Below are positions 9,046 through 17,207 of a DNA stretch of 64,000 nucleotides, piece after piece. Location of the stretch: assembly GCA_029781865.1 (NCBI GenBank), contig JAKOVW010000054.1, positions 186,001-250,000 of the forward strand, read 5' to 3'. The notes under the pieces are model-generated. The model made no database searches, was not told the DNA's origin, and saw nothing but the letters and a program-made list of their open reading frames with translations. This stretch comes from Bacteroidota bacterium (GTDB lineage: Bacteria; Bacteroidota; Bacteroidia; Chitinophagales; Saprospiraceae). A program made the position numbers and the translations under genes. Within the stretch, counting starts at the first letter, position 1. Each line of letters begins with the position of its first letter.

Positions 9046-9315
9046 TACATTAAAATTCATATCAATTATTAATTCAACAATATTTAAGTTTAATAAATAC
9101 TTAGCCTTACACAATAAATCATTTCCTCTCTCCAATAAATACAAGACGTTGTTGCAAGTTTGCAACTTGCAACTTTTGACTACACCAAAATTCAATATTT
9201 ATTATTGATTCAACAATGTTTAAGTTTAATAAATACTTAGCCTTACTCAATAACTTATTCCCTGATTCCAATAAATAAAAGACGTTGTTGCAAGTTTGCA
9301 ACTTGCAACTTTTGC
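9046..9315. repeat. 135-bp tandem duplication 5' of RAYT-A, each unit ending in a reverse family A palindrome
   Basis: Units 9046-9180 and 9181-9315 are about 85% alike by eye. They share TAAGTTTAATAAATACTTAG-type and CCAATAAATA-type strings and each ends in a reverse palindrome (9151-9173 and 9287-9309) followed by TTTTG. The second unit runs directly into the transposase promoter. Confidence 0.85.
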
Positions 9316-9332
9316 CAATCACGGTATATTTG
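9303..9332 (+). promoter_or_regulatory. Promoter of RAYT-A overlapping a family A palindrome
   Basis: TATATTTG at 9325-9332 is a perfect -7 element, with TTG at 9303-9305 exactly 19 bases upstream. That TTG lies in the right arm of the palindrome 9287-9309. Transcription would start near 9339, nine bases before the ATG. A protein bound to the palindrome would cover the -33 element. Confidence 0.65.
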
Positions 9333-9347
9333 GACATGTAATAACAC

Positions 9348-9902
9348 ATGACACGAATTCAATCGACAAAATCATTTGAAGAAATCTTTTTTGTAACATT
9401 TACCATTGTCCATTGGATTGATCTCTTCACAAGGTTAGAATGCAGAGAACTCATAATTGACAATCTGAAATATTGCCAGAAAGAAAAAGGGCTATTATTG
9501 TACTCCTATGTAATTATGAGTAATCATATTCACTTGATAATTGGTTCAGATGGTAAATTTTTAGTATCTGACATCATAAGGGACTTTAAAAAATATACAT
9601 CAAAGAAACTTTATGAATTTATCCGCACTTCAGGTGAAAGCAGAAAATCCTGGATGTTGCCCATATTTCAAAAATCTGGAAAAGCCAATCCTAACAATAC
9701 ATCAATTCAAATTTGGATTCAGGATAACAATCCAATGTTAATAGAAAAACCAGATTTTTTCTGGCAAAAACTAGAATACATTCATGATAATCCAGTTAAA
9801 GCCGGTTTGGTTTTTAGACCGGAAGATTATGTTTTCTCTAGTGCATCGAGTTATGCCGGATTACATGCCGATGCAATGATTGATATTATAGTGGTTGAGT
9901 AA
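9348..9902 (+). CDS. REP-associated tyrosine transposase (Y1/HUH type), RAYT-A
   Basis: This 184-residue protein belongs to the RAYT group of single-strand DNA HUH transposases related to IS200/IS605 TnpA. Such proteins bind and cut REP-like hairpins. Visible features are F-V-T-F-T near the N-terminus, the HUH motif in M-S-N-H-I-H-L-I (His60 and His62), and Y-I-H-D-N-P-V-K-A-G-L-V (Tyr144, candidate nucleophile region). The typical S-S-A-S-S-Y-A-G end follows. Length and motifs are intact, so it may be active. It is bracketed by family A palindromes in opposite orientation on its two sides. It is clearly related to the RAYT at 33488-34060 with identical spacing of motifs, but the palindromes around the two genes are unrelated. 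Exact catalytic residues are inferred from the family. Confidence 0.9.
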   Translation: MTRIQSTKSFEEIFFVTFTIVHWIDLFTRLECRELIIDNLKYCQKEKGLLLYSYVIMSNHIHLIIGSDGKFLVSDIIRDFKKYTSKKLYEFIRTSGESRKSWMLPIFQKSGKANPNNTSIQIWIQDNNPMLIEKPDFFWQKLEYIHDNPVKAGLVFRPEDYVFSSASSYAGLHADAMIDIIVVE

Positions 9903-10273
9903 GGTATTTGTACAAATCGCAAGTTTTAAATTTGCAATAACAAATGAAGTCCACAAATGCAGTTGCAAGTTGCAAACTTGCAACAACTTGGGGGGTTTGT
10001 GCATACAAAAGCAGTTGCAAGTTGCAAACTTGCAACAACAAGGGTATTTGTACAAATCGCAAGTTTTAAATTTGCAATAACAAATGAAGTCCACAAATGC
10101 AGTTGCAAGTTGCAAACTTGCAACAACTTCGTGCATACTTGCAAAAACAAAGGGGTTTGTGCATACAATTGCAGTTGCAAGTTGCAAACTTGCAACAACA
10201 AGGGTGCATACTTGCAACAACAAGGGGTTGTGTGTAAACAAAAGCAGATGCAAGTTGTAAACTTGCATCTGCT
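9903..10273 (+). repeat. Family A palindromes 3' of RAYT-A, forward orientation, with an 87-bp direct repeat
   Basis: Forward palindromes lie at 9962-9984, 10014-10036, 10102-10124 and 10174-10196. A direct repeat of about 87 bases, starting one base after the transposase stop (9903-9989) and again 140 bases later (10043-10129), carries a diverged palindrome (9917-9939, 10057-10079) plus a canonical one. The block closes with a variant that extends to a perfect 14-bp stem with a 3-base loop (10243-10273). Confidence 0.88.
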
Positions 10274-10322
10274 TGGTTGACTTATTAGTTCTCTTCAACT
10301 AACTAAACAATTCCTAGACGTT

Positions 10323-10345
10323 GTTGCAAGTTTGCAACTTGCAAC
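10323..10345 (-). repeat. Family A palindrome, reverse orientation, outermost copy
   Basis: This is a perfect copy with loop TGC and the same GACGTT left flank as the reverse copies upstream of RAYT-A. It marks the right edge of the palindrome field. The remaining 175 bases to the acyl-CoA dehydrogenase hold no gene. Confidence 0.88.
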
Positions 10346-10520
10346 TGCTTCGGATTTCAAGCTTTCTTCAAGCTCCGGAATAACTCCGGTATTTGTCACT
10401 CTACCCAATTGTACTTATAAATATCTGTTTATCAATTATATACATCCAGATGGCTTTCATTTTTCACTATTCCCGCTACACTATCTTCTCCTTGCTTATC
10501 TTCGCAAAAATTTCTAATAC

Positions 10521-11690
10521 ATGTACTTTACACTGACAGAGGAACAGATTGCCGTACGGGATGCTGCCAGGGATTTTGCCAGAATGGAATTATTGCCTGG
10601 TGTGATTGAACGGGACAGACATATGAAATTTCCTACCGAACAAGTGAAGAAAATGGGGGAACTGGGTTTCCTTGGAATGATGGTCTCTCCGGATTATGGG
10701 GGCGGCGGTATGGATACCATTTCTTATGTTCTTGCCATGGAAGAAATCAGCAAGGTGGACAATTCTTGTTCCGTAATTATGTCTGTGAACAATAGCCTTG
10801 TTTGCTGGGGCCTCGAAAAAATGGGTACGGAGGAGCAAAAGATGAAATACCTTCCAAAGCTGACCTCCGGTGAATGGCTGGGTTGTTTTTGTTTGTCAGA
10901 GCCTGAAGCTGGAAGTGATGCAACCAGTCAGAAAACTACGGCCGTGGATTGCGGAGATCATTATTTATTAAATGGCACCAAAAACTGGATCACCAACGGA
11001 GGAAGTTCCAGCCTCCATCTGGTTATGGCTCAGGCAGACCCGTTAGCGGGCAGCCGCGGTATCTGTACATTTATTGTAGAAGCTTCCTGGCCGGGTGTTA
11101 CCATTGGTGCAAAGGAAGATAAATTGGGAATCCGTTCATCTGATACTCATACCATCATGTATAATGATGTGAAAGTTCCAAAGGAAAATCTATTGAGTTC
11201 AAAAGGAGATGGATTTAAATTTGCCATGAAAACCTTGACCGGAGGACGCATCGGCATTGCATCACAAGCTCTTGGAATCGCTGCAGGTGCCTATGAATTG
11301 TCTCTGAATTATAGCCAGGAACGCAAAACATTTGGTAAACCTATTTCCAGCCACCAGGCTATTGCCTTTAAACTTGCAGATATGGCTACTGAAGTGGAGG
11401 CTGCACGGTTAATGGTACACAGAGCCGCATGGATGAAAGATCAGGGTTTGGATTTTTCAGTAGCTGCCAGTATGGCTAAAGTATTTGCTTCTGAGGTTGC
11501 TATGAAACACAGTATTGAAGCCGTTCAAATTCATGGTGGTTATGGTTATGTTAAAGAATATCATGTTGAACGATTGATGCGTGATGCCAAAATCACCCAG
11601 ATTTACGAAGGAACTTCTGAAGTACAGCGAATTGTTATATCTCGCGCAATCCTGCAAGGGCAATTGTATCAACCCATGTGGATTGAATAG
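10521..11690 (+). CDS. Acyl-CoA dehydrogenase (short/medium-chain type)
   Basis: This FAD enzyme introduces the alpha-beta double bond into acyl-CoA in beta-oxidation or branched-chain amino-acid breakdown and passes electrons to ETF. The 389 residues match the family. Motifs: L-S-E-P-E-A-G-S-D (FAD and substrate contact), W-I-T-N-G, then R-K-T-F-G-K-P-I, Q-I-H-G-G-Y-G-Y, and R-D-A-K-I-T-Q-I-Y-E-G-T-S-E. The last carries the catalytic glutamate (Glu363) at the place used by short-chain members. A near-consensus TATCTTCG lies about 20 bases before the ATG. The next gene follows after 14 bases but is functionally unrelated. A thiolase further on (17208-18383) could act in the same pathway. Confidence 0.95.
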   Translation: MYFTLTEEQIAVRDAARDFARMELLPGVIERDRHMKFPTEQVKKMGELGFLGMMVSPDYGGGGMDTISYVLAMEEISKVDNSCSVIMSVNNSLVCWGLEKMGTEEQKMKYLPKLTSGEWLGCFCLSEPEAGSDATSQKTTAVDCGDHYLLNGTKNWITNGGSSSLHLVMAQADPLAGSRGICTFIVEASWPGVTIGAKEDKLGIRSSDTHTIMYNDVKVPKENLLSSKGDGFKFAMKTLTGGRIGIASQALGIAAGAYELSLNYSQERKTFGKPISSHQAIAFKLADMATEVEAARLMVHRAAWMKDQGLDFSVAASMAKVFASEVAMKHSIEAVQIHGGYGYVKEYHVERLMRDAKITQIYEGTSEVQRIVISRAILQGQLYQPMWIE

Positions 11691-11704
11691 ACTAAAATAA
11701 GATT

Positions 11705-12790
11705 ATGTTTGAACGTGCATGGCATATTGGAACTTTTGCCAAAATACCGGTAAAGATCCACTGGACCTTTCTTTTAATTTTAATATATGTAGCAACCACT
11801 GCAGCTTCCCAGGGTTCCGACTGGAGCGCAATCGTTATAGAAATCTGTTTTGTGCTTGCCATGTTTTTATGTGTGATCCTACATGAATTCGGTCATGCAC
11901 TTACCGCCAAACGATTTGGTGTTACAACGGAAGATATTATCTTACTTCCAATCGGAGGTGTTGCCCGATTAAGAAATTTACCTGAAAAACCAATGCAGGA
12001 ATTGATCATTGCAATCATGGGTCCAATGGTCAATGTCATCATTGCCATTATTGTATTTTCCTTTCTTCTGACCACTTTTGGAGTCTCTTATTTCAATATT
12101 GAAACGCTGGAGAATTTGAATTTTACCAACTGGTCAGGCTTCTTACCACTCCTGATGATTTCAAATATCATGCTTGTGTTGTTCAATATGATACCTGCAT
12201 TTCCAATGGATGGCGGACGTGTCTTGCGTGCATTGCTCGCGATGGGCCTGGGTAAATTAAAAGCTACAAAAATAGCATCTATCATTGGTCAGATCATTTG
12301 TGTTATCCTGATTATTTCCGGAATTTATTTTGAAGCCTATACCCTTTCCATTATCGGGGTTTTCATTTTTATCAGTGCTACTCAGGAATACAGAAGTGTG
12401 GCACTTGATGTTGCCATAAAAAACAAAACCATCAATGACTGTTACAGAAAAGACTATCATAGCTTTACTGAATACACTACGGTAAAAGAAGCTTTTGAAT
12501 TCATATTACACCACAGAGACCGCACTTTTCCGGTTATTAATTTAATGGGACAGTTTAGCGGAAGTATCAGTGCCAGGCAAATTCAATTGGCTTTTAAAAA
12601 AGATCCGAATCTTCGCATTTCGGATATCTATAACCGCAGGTTAATAAGTCTGCATTCATCCACCGGAATTATGAATGCTATGTACGCATTGCGTTCACAA
12701 TCGGAATTGATTTTAGTCACGGAACAAGATGCAATCGTTGGAGTGATCGATATGGACGCCATTCAACAGTTTATTGAAATGCAAAGTTGA
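11705..12790 (+). CDS. Site-2 protease (M50 family) with C-terminal CBS-like region
   Basis: This is an intramembrane zinc metalloprotease. H-E-F-G-H (His60, Glu61, His64) lies in a TM helix. The second metal motif, N-M-I-P-A-F-P-M-D-G-G-R-V-L-R-A, lies about residues 162-177, and its Asp completes the site. About six hydrophobic segments precede a soluble part of about 120 residues with two halves (T-V-K-E-A-F-E-F-I and G-I-M-N-A-M-Y-A-L) that resemble a CBS pair. This is the SpoIVFB-like layout, with no PDZ domain. Its substrate is unknown; family members release membrane-bound regulators. It is close behind the acyl-CoA dehydrogenase and probably cotranscribed. Confidence 0.9.
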   Translation: MFERAWHIGTFAKIPVKIHWTFLLILIYVATTAASQGSDWSAIVIEICFVLAMFLCVILHEFGHALTAKRFGVTTEDIILLPIGGVARLRNLPEKPMQELIIAIMGPMVNVIIAIIVFSFLLTTFGVSYFNIETLENLNFTNWSGFLPLLMISNIMLVLFNMIPAFPMDGGRVLRALLAMGLGKLKATKIASIIGQIICVILIISGIYFEAYTLSIIGVFIFISATQEYRSVALDVAIKNKTINDCYRKDYHSFTEYTTVKEAFEFILHHRDRTFPVINLMGQFSGSISARQIQLAFKKDPNLRISDIYNRRLISLHSSTGIMNAMYALRSQSELILVTEQDAIVGVIDMDAIQQFIEMQS

Positions 12791-12797
12791 CTAAATT

Positions 12798-12995
12798 AGA
12801 TTTGAACTATGAGATTTGAGATTTGAGATCTATAATTCTTTCGATTCATTATGCAGGTCAGACCTGTTCAGTGTTTCTCTTATTCGGGCAACAATTGAAA
12901 TTCCTGAATGCAATAAATACTTCTAAATAAAAATTCTCTTATCAGATTACGAAGATCCTTTTTCAGAATCATCTCTGATCTCATAGTTCAGATCT
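12798..12995. repeat. Inverted repeat, family C, copy 2
   Basis: The left arm 12798-12815 and right arm 12978-12995 are reverse complements with one mismatch in 18 bases. They match the arms at 5503-5520 and 5613-5630. The element fills the gap between two convergent genes, and its right arm ends at the first base of the response regulator stop codon. The interior is AT-rich with no gene. Confidence 0.6.
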
Positions 12996-13756
12996 CAGTT
13001 CTCTCCTTCCCCTTCAAGCCATTTTTTAAACAATCCGGCTTTCTCGGTGCTTACTATGGCTTCTTCTTCCATCGAAGGCTTTAGTAAAACCTTAATCCGT
13101 GATTTTGGGTACACCAGCATTTCTTCAATGGCTTTAATGTGCACAAGTAATTTACGGTTAAGTCTGAAAAATAATTCCGCCGGCGCCATCTCCTCAATTT
13201 TATTTAGGGATTGATCTATCGGATATTTTTTTCCAGACCAGGTGATAATTAAGGTCAGCTTATGGTCGGAATAAAAATAGGCAATATCTTCCTGGCTTAT
13301 AATCTTTAATGATTTGCCAATCTTAATCAGAAACCTGAGATTTTTATTATCCGATCTTTCCAACATTGGATCTGTACTAACCTTGCTTTCTGCTGAAATA
13401 AATTGTTCAATTCGTTGAAGCAAGCGATCCAGTTCATCAACTTTTACCGGTTTCAAAAGATAATCCATGGCCTGTACCTTAAATGCTTTCAACGCATATT
13501 GATCATAAGCCGTTGTGAAAATTAAAATTCCATTGATCTTGAAACGGTCAAATAATTCAAAGCTCTGTCCATCTCCCAATTGTATATCAAAAAACAAAAC
13601 ATCGGTTTTTTCAGTGACATGCTGCGAAAAAAAAGATTCTGCTTCCTGGATACTTGACAACTCTGCCAAGACAGTAATGTCACTTCGAAGCTCAGAAAGC
13701 ATTCTGATCAGCCTTTTAGCGGCCAGCTTTTCATCTTCCAGAATGATAACCCTCAT
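12995..13756 (-). CDS. LytTR-family response regulator
   Basis: It has a receiver domain (residues 1-120) with acidic pocket E7-D8-E9, phospho-acceptor Asp57 in L-F-F-D-I-Q-L-G-D-G, Thr in F-T-T-A-Y-D, and Lys in Y-L-L-K-P-V-K. A LytTR DNA-binding domain follows (about 145-245; I-A-Y-F-Y-S-D-H-K, then F-F-R-L-N-R-K-L-L-V-H, then the I-K-V-L-L-K-P end). It is encoded two bases after the kinase gene (13759-16626) and is surely its partner. Targets are unknown. Confidence 0.93.
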   Translation of the reverse strand: MRVIILEDEKLAAKRLIRMLSELRSDITVLAELSSIQEAESFFSQHVTEKTDVLFFDIQLGDGQSFELFDRFKINGILIFTTAYDQYALKAFKVQAMDYLLKPVKVDELDRLLQRIEQFISAESKVSTDPMLERSDNKNLRFLIKIGKSLKIISQEDIAYFYSDHKLTLIITWSGKKYPIDQSLNKIEEMAPAELFFRLNRKLLVHIKAIEEMLVYPKSRIKVLLKPSMEEEAIVSTEKAGLFKKWLEGEGEN

Positions 13757-13758
13757 AC

Positions 13759-16626
13759 CTATTTATAAATTAAAGGAATTTCAACACTAAATTTTTCATC
13801 TGATTCTTCAATTCTAATTTCTTTATCCGTCAGAAGCTGATATCTCAGTCGGATACTTTCCAATCCAAATCCGGTTGAATCCACATTTGATCGCTTACGC
13901 ATTATTGAATTCCTAAAAACCAAAAAACCGGCATCACAATACACCCATATTTTTAATGGTGAATGAGGAGTAACCTCATTATGTTTGATCGCATTTTCCA
14001 TAAGTAGTTGCAAAGTCATCGGTGCAATCCATGCATTAGATTGAATCAATCCTTTCTCTAATAGAATCTGATCCGGATGCCTTAGCTTGAGCAAATCAAA
14101 ATAATTCATCAGTATGGTCACTTCCTCGTCCAGAAGAATTAAATGCTCATCCCGGTATTTAAGAATATTTCTGAAATAATCAGATAGCTTTTCAGTAAAC
14201 TCAATAGCTTTCTCTTTATCATCTTCGATCAATGAAATCACTGAATTGAAACTATTGAATAAAAAATGCGGGTTGACCTGACTCTTTAAAACTTCAAACT
14301 CCAAAGCCGATGTCTTTCTTTTGATTTCATCTTCTTTAGCTTTCGCCGATTCCCTGCTTCTTATAAAAAAACGCACCAAAGTCACGCCGGTAATAATGAG
14401 CAATCCAAAAAACCACCAGGTTTGCCAGAATGGTTTTCGCACTTCAAAAGAAAATACAATCTGATTCCGGCCATCAAAATACTTATTAATACTGGATTGA
14501 ACAATAAATTGATATGTGCCTGGTGATAAATTCGAATAAGATTCATTTCCTTCTTTAGAATAAATCCACTCCTTGTCATATCCTTTTAAAAAATAACGAT
14601 AGTCCAAATGATCAGAAGCGAGATAATGAATAGCATTAAATTCAAAGGCAATTTGATTATGATTGTATTCAAATACAGAATCTATTCCAAGACGAACAAA
14701 TTGATTCAGCACTTTTATATTGCTGAATGAGTTCTGTGGTTGATTCAATACAGTTAGAATCGTGGGTTGAACTTTAATCACTGCATTTTTACATCCAATC
14801 CAGGTATTGTCATTCTTATCCCTGTAAATAGCATTTAGAGAAGGAACCATTTCCGTTAAACCGAATTCTTCATCCATGGTAATACTCAATTTCTCTTTTG
14901 GATTAATAAGCATTAAAAACCCGGCTCCCGCGGTCAATAATACAGAATCATTGATTAACGAGATACAATCAGACTCCAGGTTTTTAACTGGTGCCTCTAT
15001 CCAAATTAACGAATCCCGTTTAATATCATAATAACCGAGGCCCTCCCTGGATGCATTAAAGTACAGAAGTCCATTAGAACTATAATCGAGATTATATATA
15101 CTATGATTTCGAATTGAATTGTCCAACAGATAAACGCAAGGATCATCTTTGTCAATATAATTAATTCCTTTGCCATCCGTCCCAATCCAAATCCTGTCTG
15201 ATGGTTCAGGCACGATCTGATAAATAAAATTGGTTGGAAGTCCATTGTCACCGGTAAATGTTTTTATATTATTCAATTTCCTTTCATCATGAACAACATA
15301 TATTCTCATAACACCAGCCAAAGTCGTCACCCAGATATAATGATGATTGCCTGTGACCTGAAGTATATTATTATCCGGCAATCCATCCGATTGCTTATAC
15401 CGCGTAACTTCACCCGTATTCAAATTAAACCGAATAAGTCCGCCACCATACGTGCCAATCCAGAAGACATCATTGTCAGGTTCGGGATATATTGTGGTCA
15501 AATTTTCATTTGCAAATTGTGAACGGATCACTTTGCCACTTTTTACATCAATCATTTTCAAACCCGAATCTGTACACAATAACAAGCGATTACCATCCTG
15601 GCTTAATGCAATATCCTGAATTGTTCTGCCCGGCACTTCATATTGCGATATAGGCAAGTTAATGGAAAGCAGTCCTTTACTCTTATGCAGTAGCCATAAG
15701 GTGTTTTTAGCATCCAGAAATATGCTCTGAATTTCGCTAAACTCTATCTTATTATTGAATGGAACAAATCCGGATAATTCGTTCGATTTAACATAAATAG
15801 CCACATCAGTCAGGACAACTTGAAACTCCGTTGAAATCCGGAATGCCAATATCGTTTCTGCATTTTTATTATCCCAAATCATTTTACAGGAATTTTTTTG
15901 CAAATTCCATTCTAATATTCCCGTTGACAAGTTGTCGATATACAAATTCTCACCAAACAATTTCATATTCTGGATAATATCCTGATTTCCTATGCAATCC
16001 AGTTTAACCTGTTTTGTTTGTTTTGCATCCTTAATAAAATTGATGTTCTGAATTCCCTTGTCTGAACTGACGATAATTCCTAATCGATCAGAATACACCA
16101 TATCATTAACATCAGAATAAATGAGCCCATCTTCCGGGCCAAAATGGTAGAGATACTTTTGATTATAAACATATACACCTTCTCCTTTTGTAGCAATCCA
16201 CAATTGATTGCTGTGGTCAACTACTAATTTTGAAATTTTATGTTTAGGAAGTCCTTCCTGCGGTAACCAACGGGTCAATTCCTTATTGTAAATTTTGAAT
16301 AATTCACCGTCCTCACAGGCAACCCATAAAATTCCCTGCTGATCCTCAACCATACTGGTCACACCATGAATCCCAGCAGCTTCAGAGTTTTTGATAAATT
16401 GTTCTGTAATTCCATTATACAGTATTATTCCTTCTGAAGAAGCAATATACATTAAGCCTTTATGATCAATAAATAATTTTTGGAATCCGGACCTTGCCGT
16501 AAAACTTTGCAGATTGTGTTTTGTAATTACCGCTTTGATACCTTCCTGACCTTGGGAAGTCAGTAAAAAGCAAAATTGTACTATCAAAAGTAGGCTAATT
16601 TTGCTTTTTAATTGTTCCTTCAACAT
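13759..16626 (-). CDS. Sensor histidine kinase with two-component-regulator beta-propeller and Y_Y_Y domain
   Basis: The protein has 955 residues. In order: a signal peptide (residues 1-26); a periplasmic beta-propeller of many W-I-G-T / W-V-A-C-type repeats (about 50-620); a Y_Y_Y domain (ending near Y-Q-F-I-V-Q-S-S); one TM helix (W-W-F-F-G-L-L-I-I); and a LytS-type cytoplasmic kinase. The kinase has the phospho-His motif S-Q-V-N-P-H-F-L-F-N-S-F-N-S, L-L-M-E-N-A-I-K-H-N in the N box, and G-F-G-L-E-S-I. This is the usual Bacteroidota arrangement for sensing an external signal and passing phosphate to a LytTR regulator, here the next gene. Its start overlaps the upstream YceI gene by 32 bases, so the three genes are one operon. 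Confidence 0.93.
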   Translation of the reverse strand: MLKEQLKSKISLLLIVQFCFLLTSQGQEGIKAVITKHNLQSFTARSGFQKLFIDHKGLMYIASSEGIILYNGITEQFIKNSEAAGIHGVTSMVEDQQGILWVACEDGELFKIYNKELTRWLPQEGLPKHKISKLVVDHSNQLWIATKGEGVYVYNQKYLYHFGPEDGLIYSDVNDMVYSDRLGIIVSSDKGIQNINFIKDAKQTKQVKLDCIGNQDIIQNMKLFGENLYIDNLSTGILEWNLQKNSCKMIWDNKNAETILAFRISTEFQVVLTDVAIYVKSNELSGFVPFNNKIEFSEIQSIFLDAKNTLWLLHKSKGLLSINLPISQYEVPGRTIQDIALSQDGNRLLLCTDSGLKMIDVKSGKVIRSQFANENLTTIYPEPDNDVFWIGTYGGGLIRFNLNTGEVTRYKQSDGLPDNNILQVTGNHHYIWVTTLAGVMRIYVVHDERKLNNIKTFTGDNGLPTNFIYQIVPEPSDRIWIGTDGKGINYIDKDDPCVYLLDNSIRNHSIYNLDYSSNGLLYFNASREGLGYYDIKRDSLIWIEAPVKNLESDCISLINDSVLLTAGAGFLMLINPKEKLSITMDEEFGLTEMVPSLNAIYRDKNDNTWIGCKNAVIKVQPTILTVLNQPQNSFSNIKVLNQFVRLGIDSVFEYNHNQIAFEFNAIHYLASDHLDYRYFLKGYDKEWIYSKEGNESYSNLSPGTYQFIVQSSINKYFDGRNQIVFSFEVRKPFWQTWWFFGLLIITGVTLVRFFIRSRESAKAKEDEIKRKTSALEFEVLKSQVNPHFLFNSFNSVISLIEDDKEKAIEFTEKLSDYFRNILKYRDEHLILLDEEVTILMNYFDLLKLRHPDQILLEKGLIQSNAWIAPMTLQLLMENAIKHNEVTPHSPLKIWVYCDAGFLVFRNSIMRKRSNVDSTGFGLESIRLRYQLLTDKEIRIEESDEKFSVEIPLIYK

Positions 16627-17137
16627 GCACTTCTATTTTGTCCGCTAATTTCTGATGAACAATCCTGGGAATGGAAATATTATAATCTTCAAGACTAAGA
16701 TTAAAGTCACTGATAAAATTAAGTACCCCGTTTTTTCTCTTTAATACAACGGCAATGATACGTTCTTTTTTAATCCCATGAATTTCCAAATATCCTTTTG
16801 CTCTTATTTTTTCATCGTCAATTTCATTTACCTTAATATTTTCGATAATTCTTCCCACAAATCTGGCCTTCGGGAATTTCGTAGTTTCCATATAATTTTC
16901 ATTGAAGTGAACCATCTGCAATGGGCTATTAAAGCCATCGAAAGAATTAATGTCGACTACAAATGCGAAACTAAGTTCAACCGGATTTAAAAGCCCTGTC
17001 AATTTATTGGAACTTGCCGTAATAGATTCCTGAGGCGCTGAACTGGTAAATTTAATCTTACCCCTCAGATCCATATTTTGAGATTGCAAACCGGTCCACA
17101 AGAATAGGAATAAAACTAATTGATATGATTTCATCAA
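16595..17137 (-). CDS. YceI-family secreted protein
   Basis: The 180 residues start with a signal peptide (about 1-19, ending L-Q-S-Q-N). They continue as a lipocalin-like YceI fold: G-K-I-K-F-T-S-S-A-P, S-F-A-F-V-V-D-I-N-S-F-D-G-F, M-E-T-T-K-F-P-K-A-R-F-V-G and the G-Y-L-E-I-H-G-I-K strand. YceI proteins bind isoprenoid-like molecules in the periplasm; the exact ligand is not known here. Its 3' end overlaps the kinase gene by 32 bases, which suggests that the ligand-binding protein and the two-component system are expressed together. Confidence 0.85.
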   Translation of the reverse strand: MMKSYQLVLFLFLWTGLQSQNMDLRGKIKFTSSAPQESITASSNKLTGLLNPVELSFAFVVDINSFDGFNSPLQMVHFNENYMETTKFPKARFVGRIIENIKVNEIDDEKIRAKGYLEIHGIKKERIIAVVLKRKNGVLNFISDFNLSLEDYNISIPRIVHQKLADKIEVHVEGTIKKQN

Positions 17138-17207
17138 TTCATTAATTGGAACTGGGTTTTAAAAATAGAATGGCGCAGAACAATGATTTTCAATCTTTCA
17201 TATTTCT

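Noticed and set aside
8572-9349. Several 60-130 codon frames on both strands with L-Q-V-A-N-L-Q-Q or C-K-L-Q-T-C-N-N repeats
   Set aside because: They are translations of the 72-bp palindrome units in different frames; the period is a multiple of three and all frames are equally open, with no start signals or family.
9861-10298. 145-codon and shorter frames over the 3' palindromes of RAYT-A
   Set aside because: Same repeat-derived peptides as on the left side; no independent support.
8513-10345. CRISPR array
   Set aside because: The 23-base repeats are near-perfect palindromes, occur in both orientations, and the intervals are themselves conserved, not unique spacers. No cas gene is present.
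10332-10517. 61-codon frame before the acyl-CoA dehydrogenase
   Set aside because: It starts inside a palindrome, has no family resemblance and fills the leader of the next gene.
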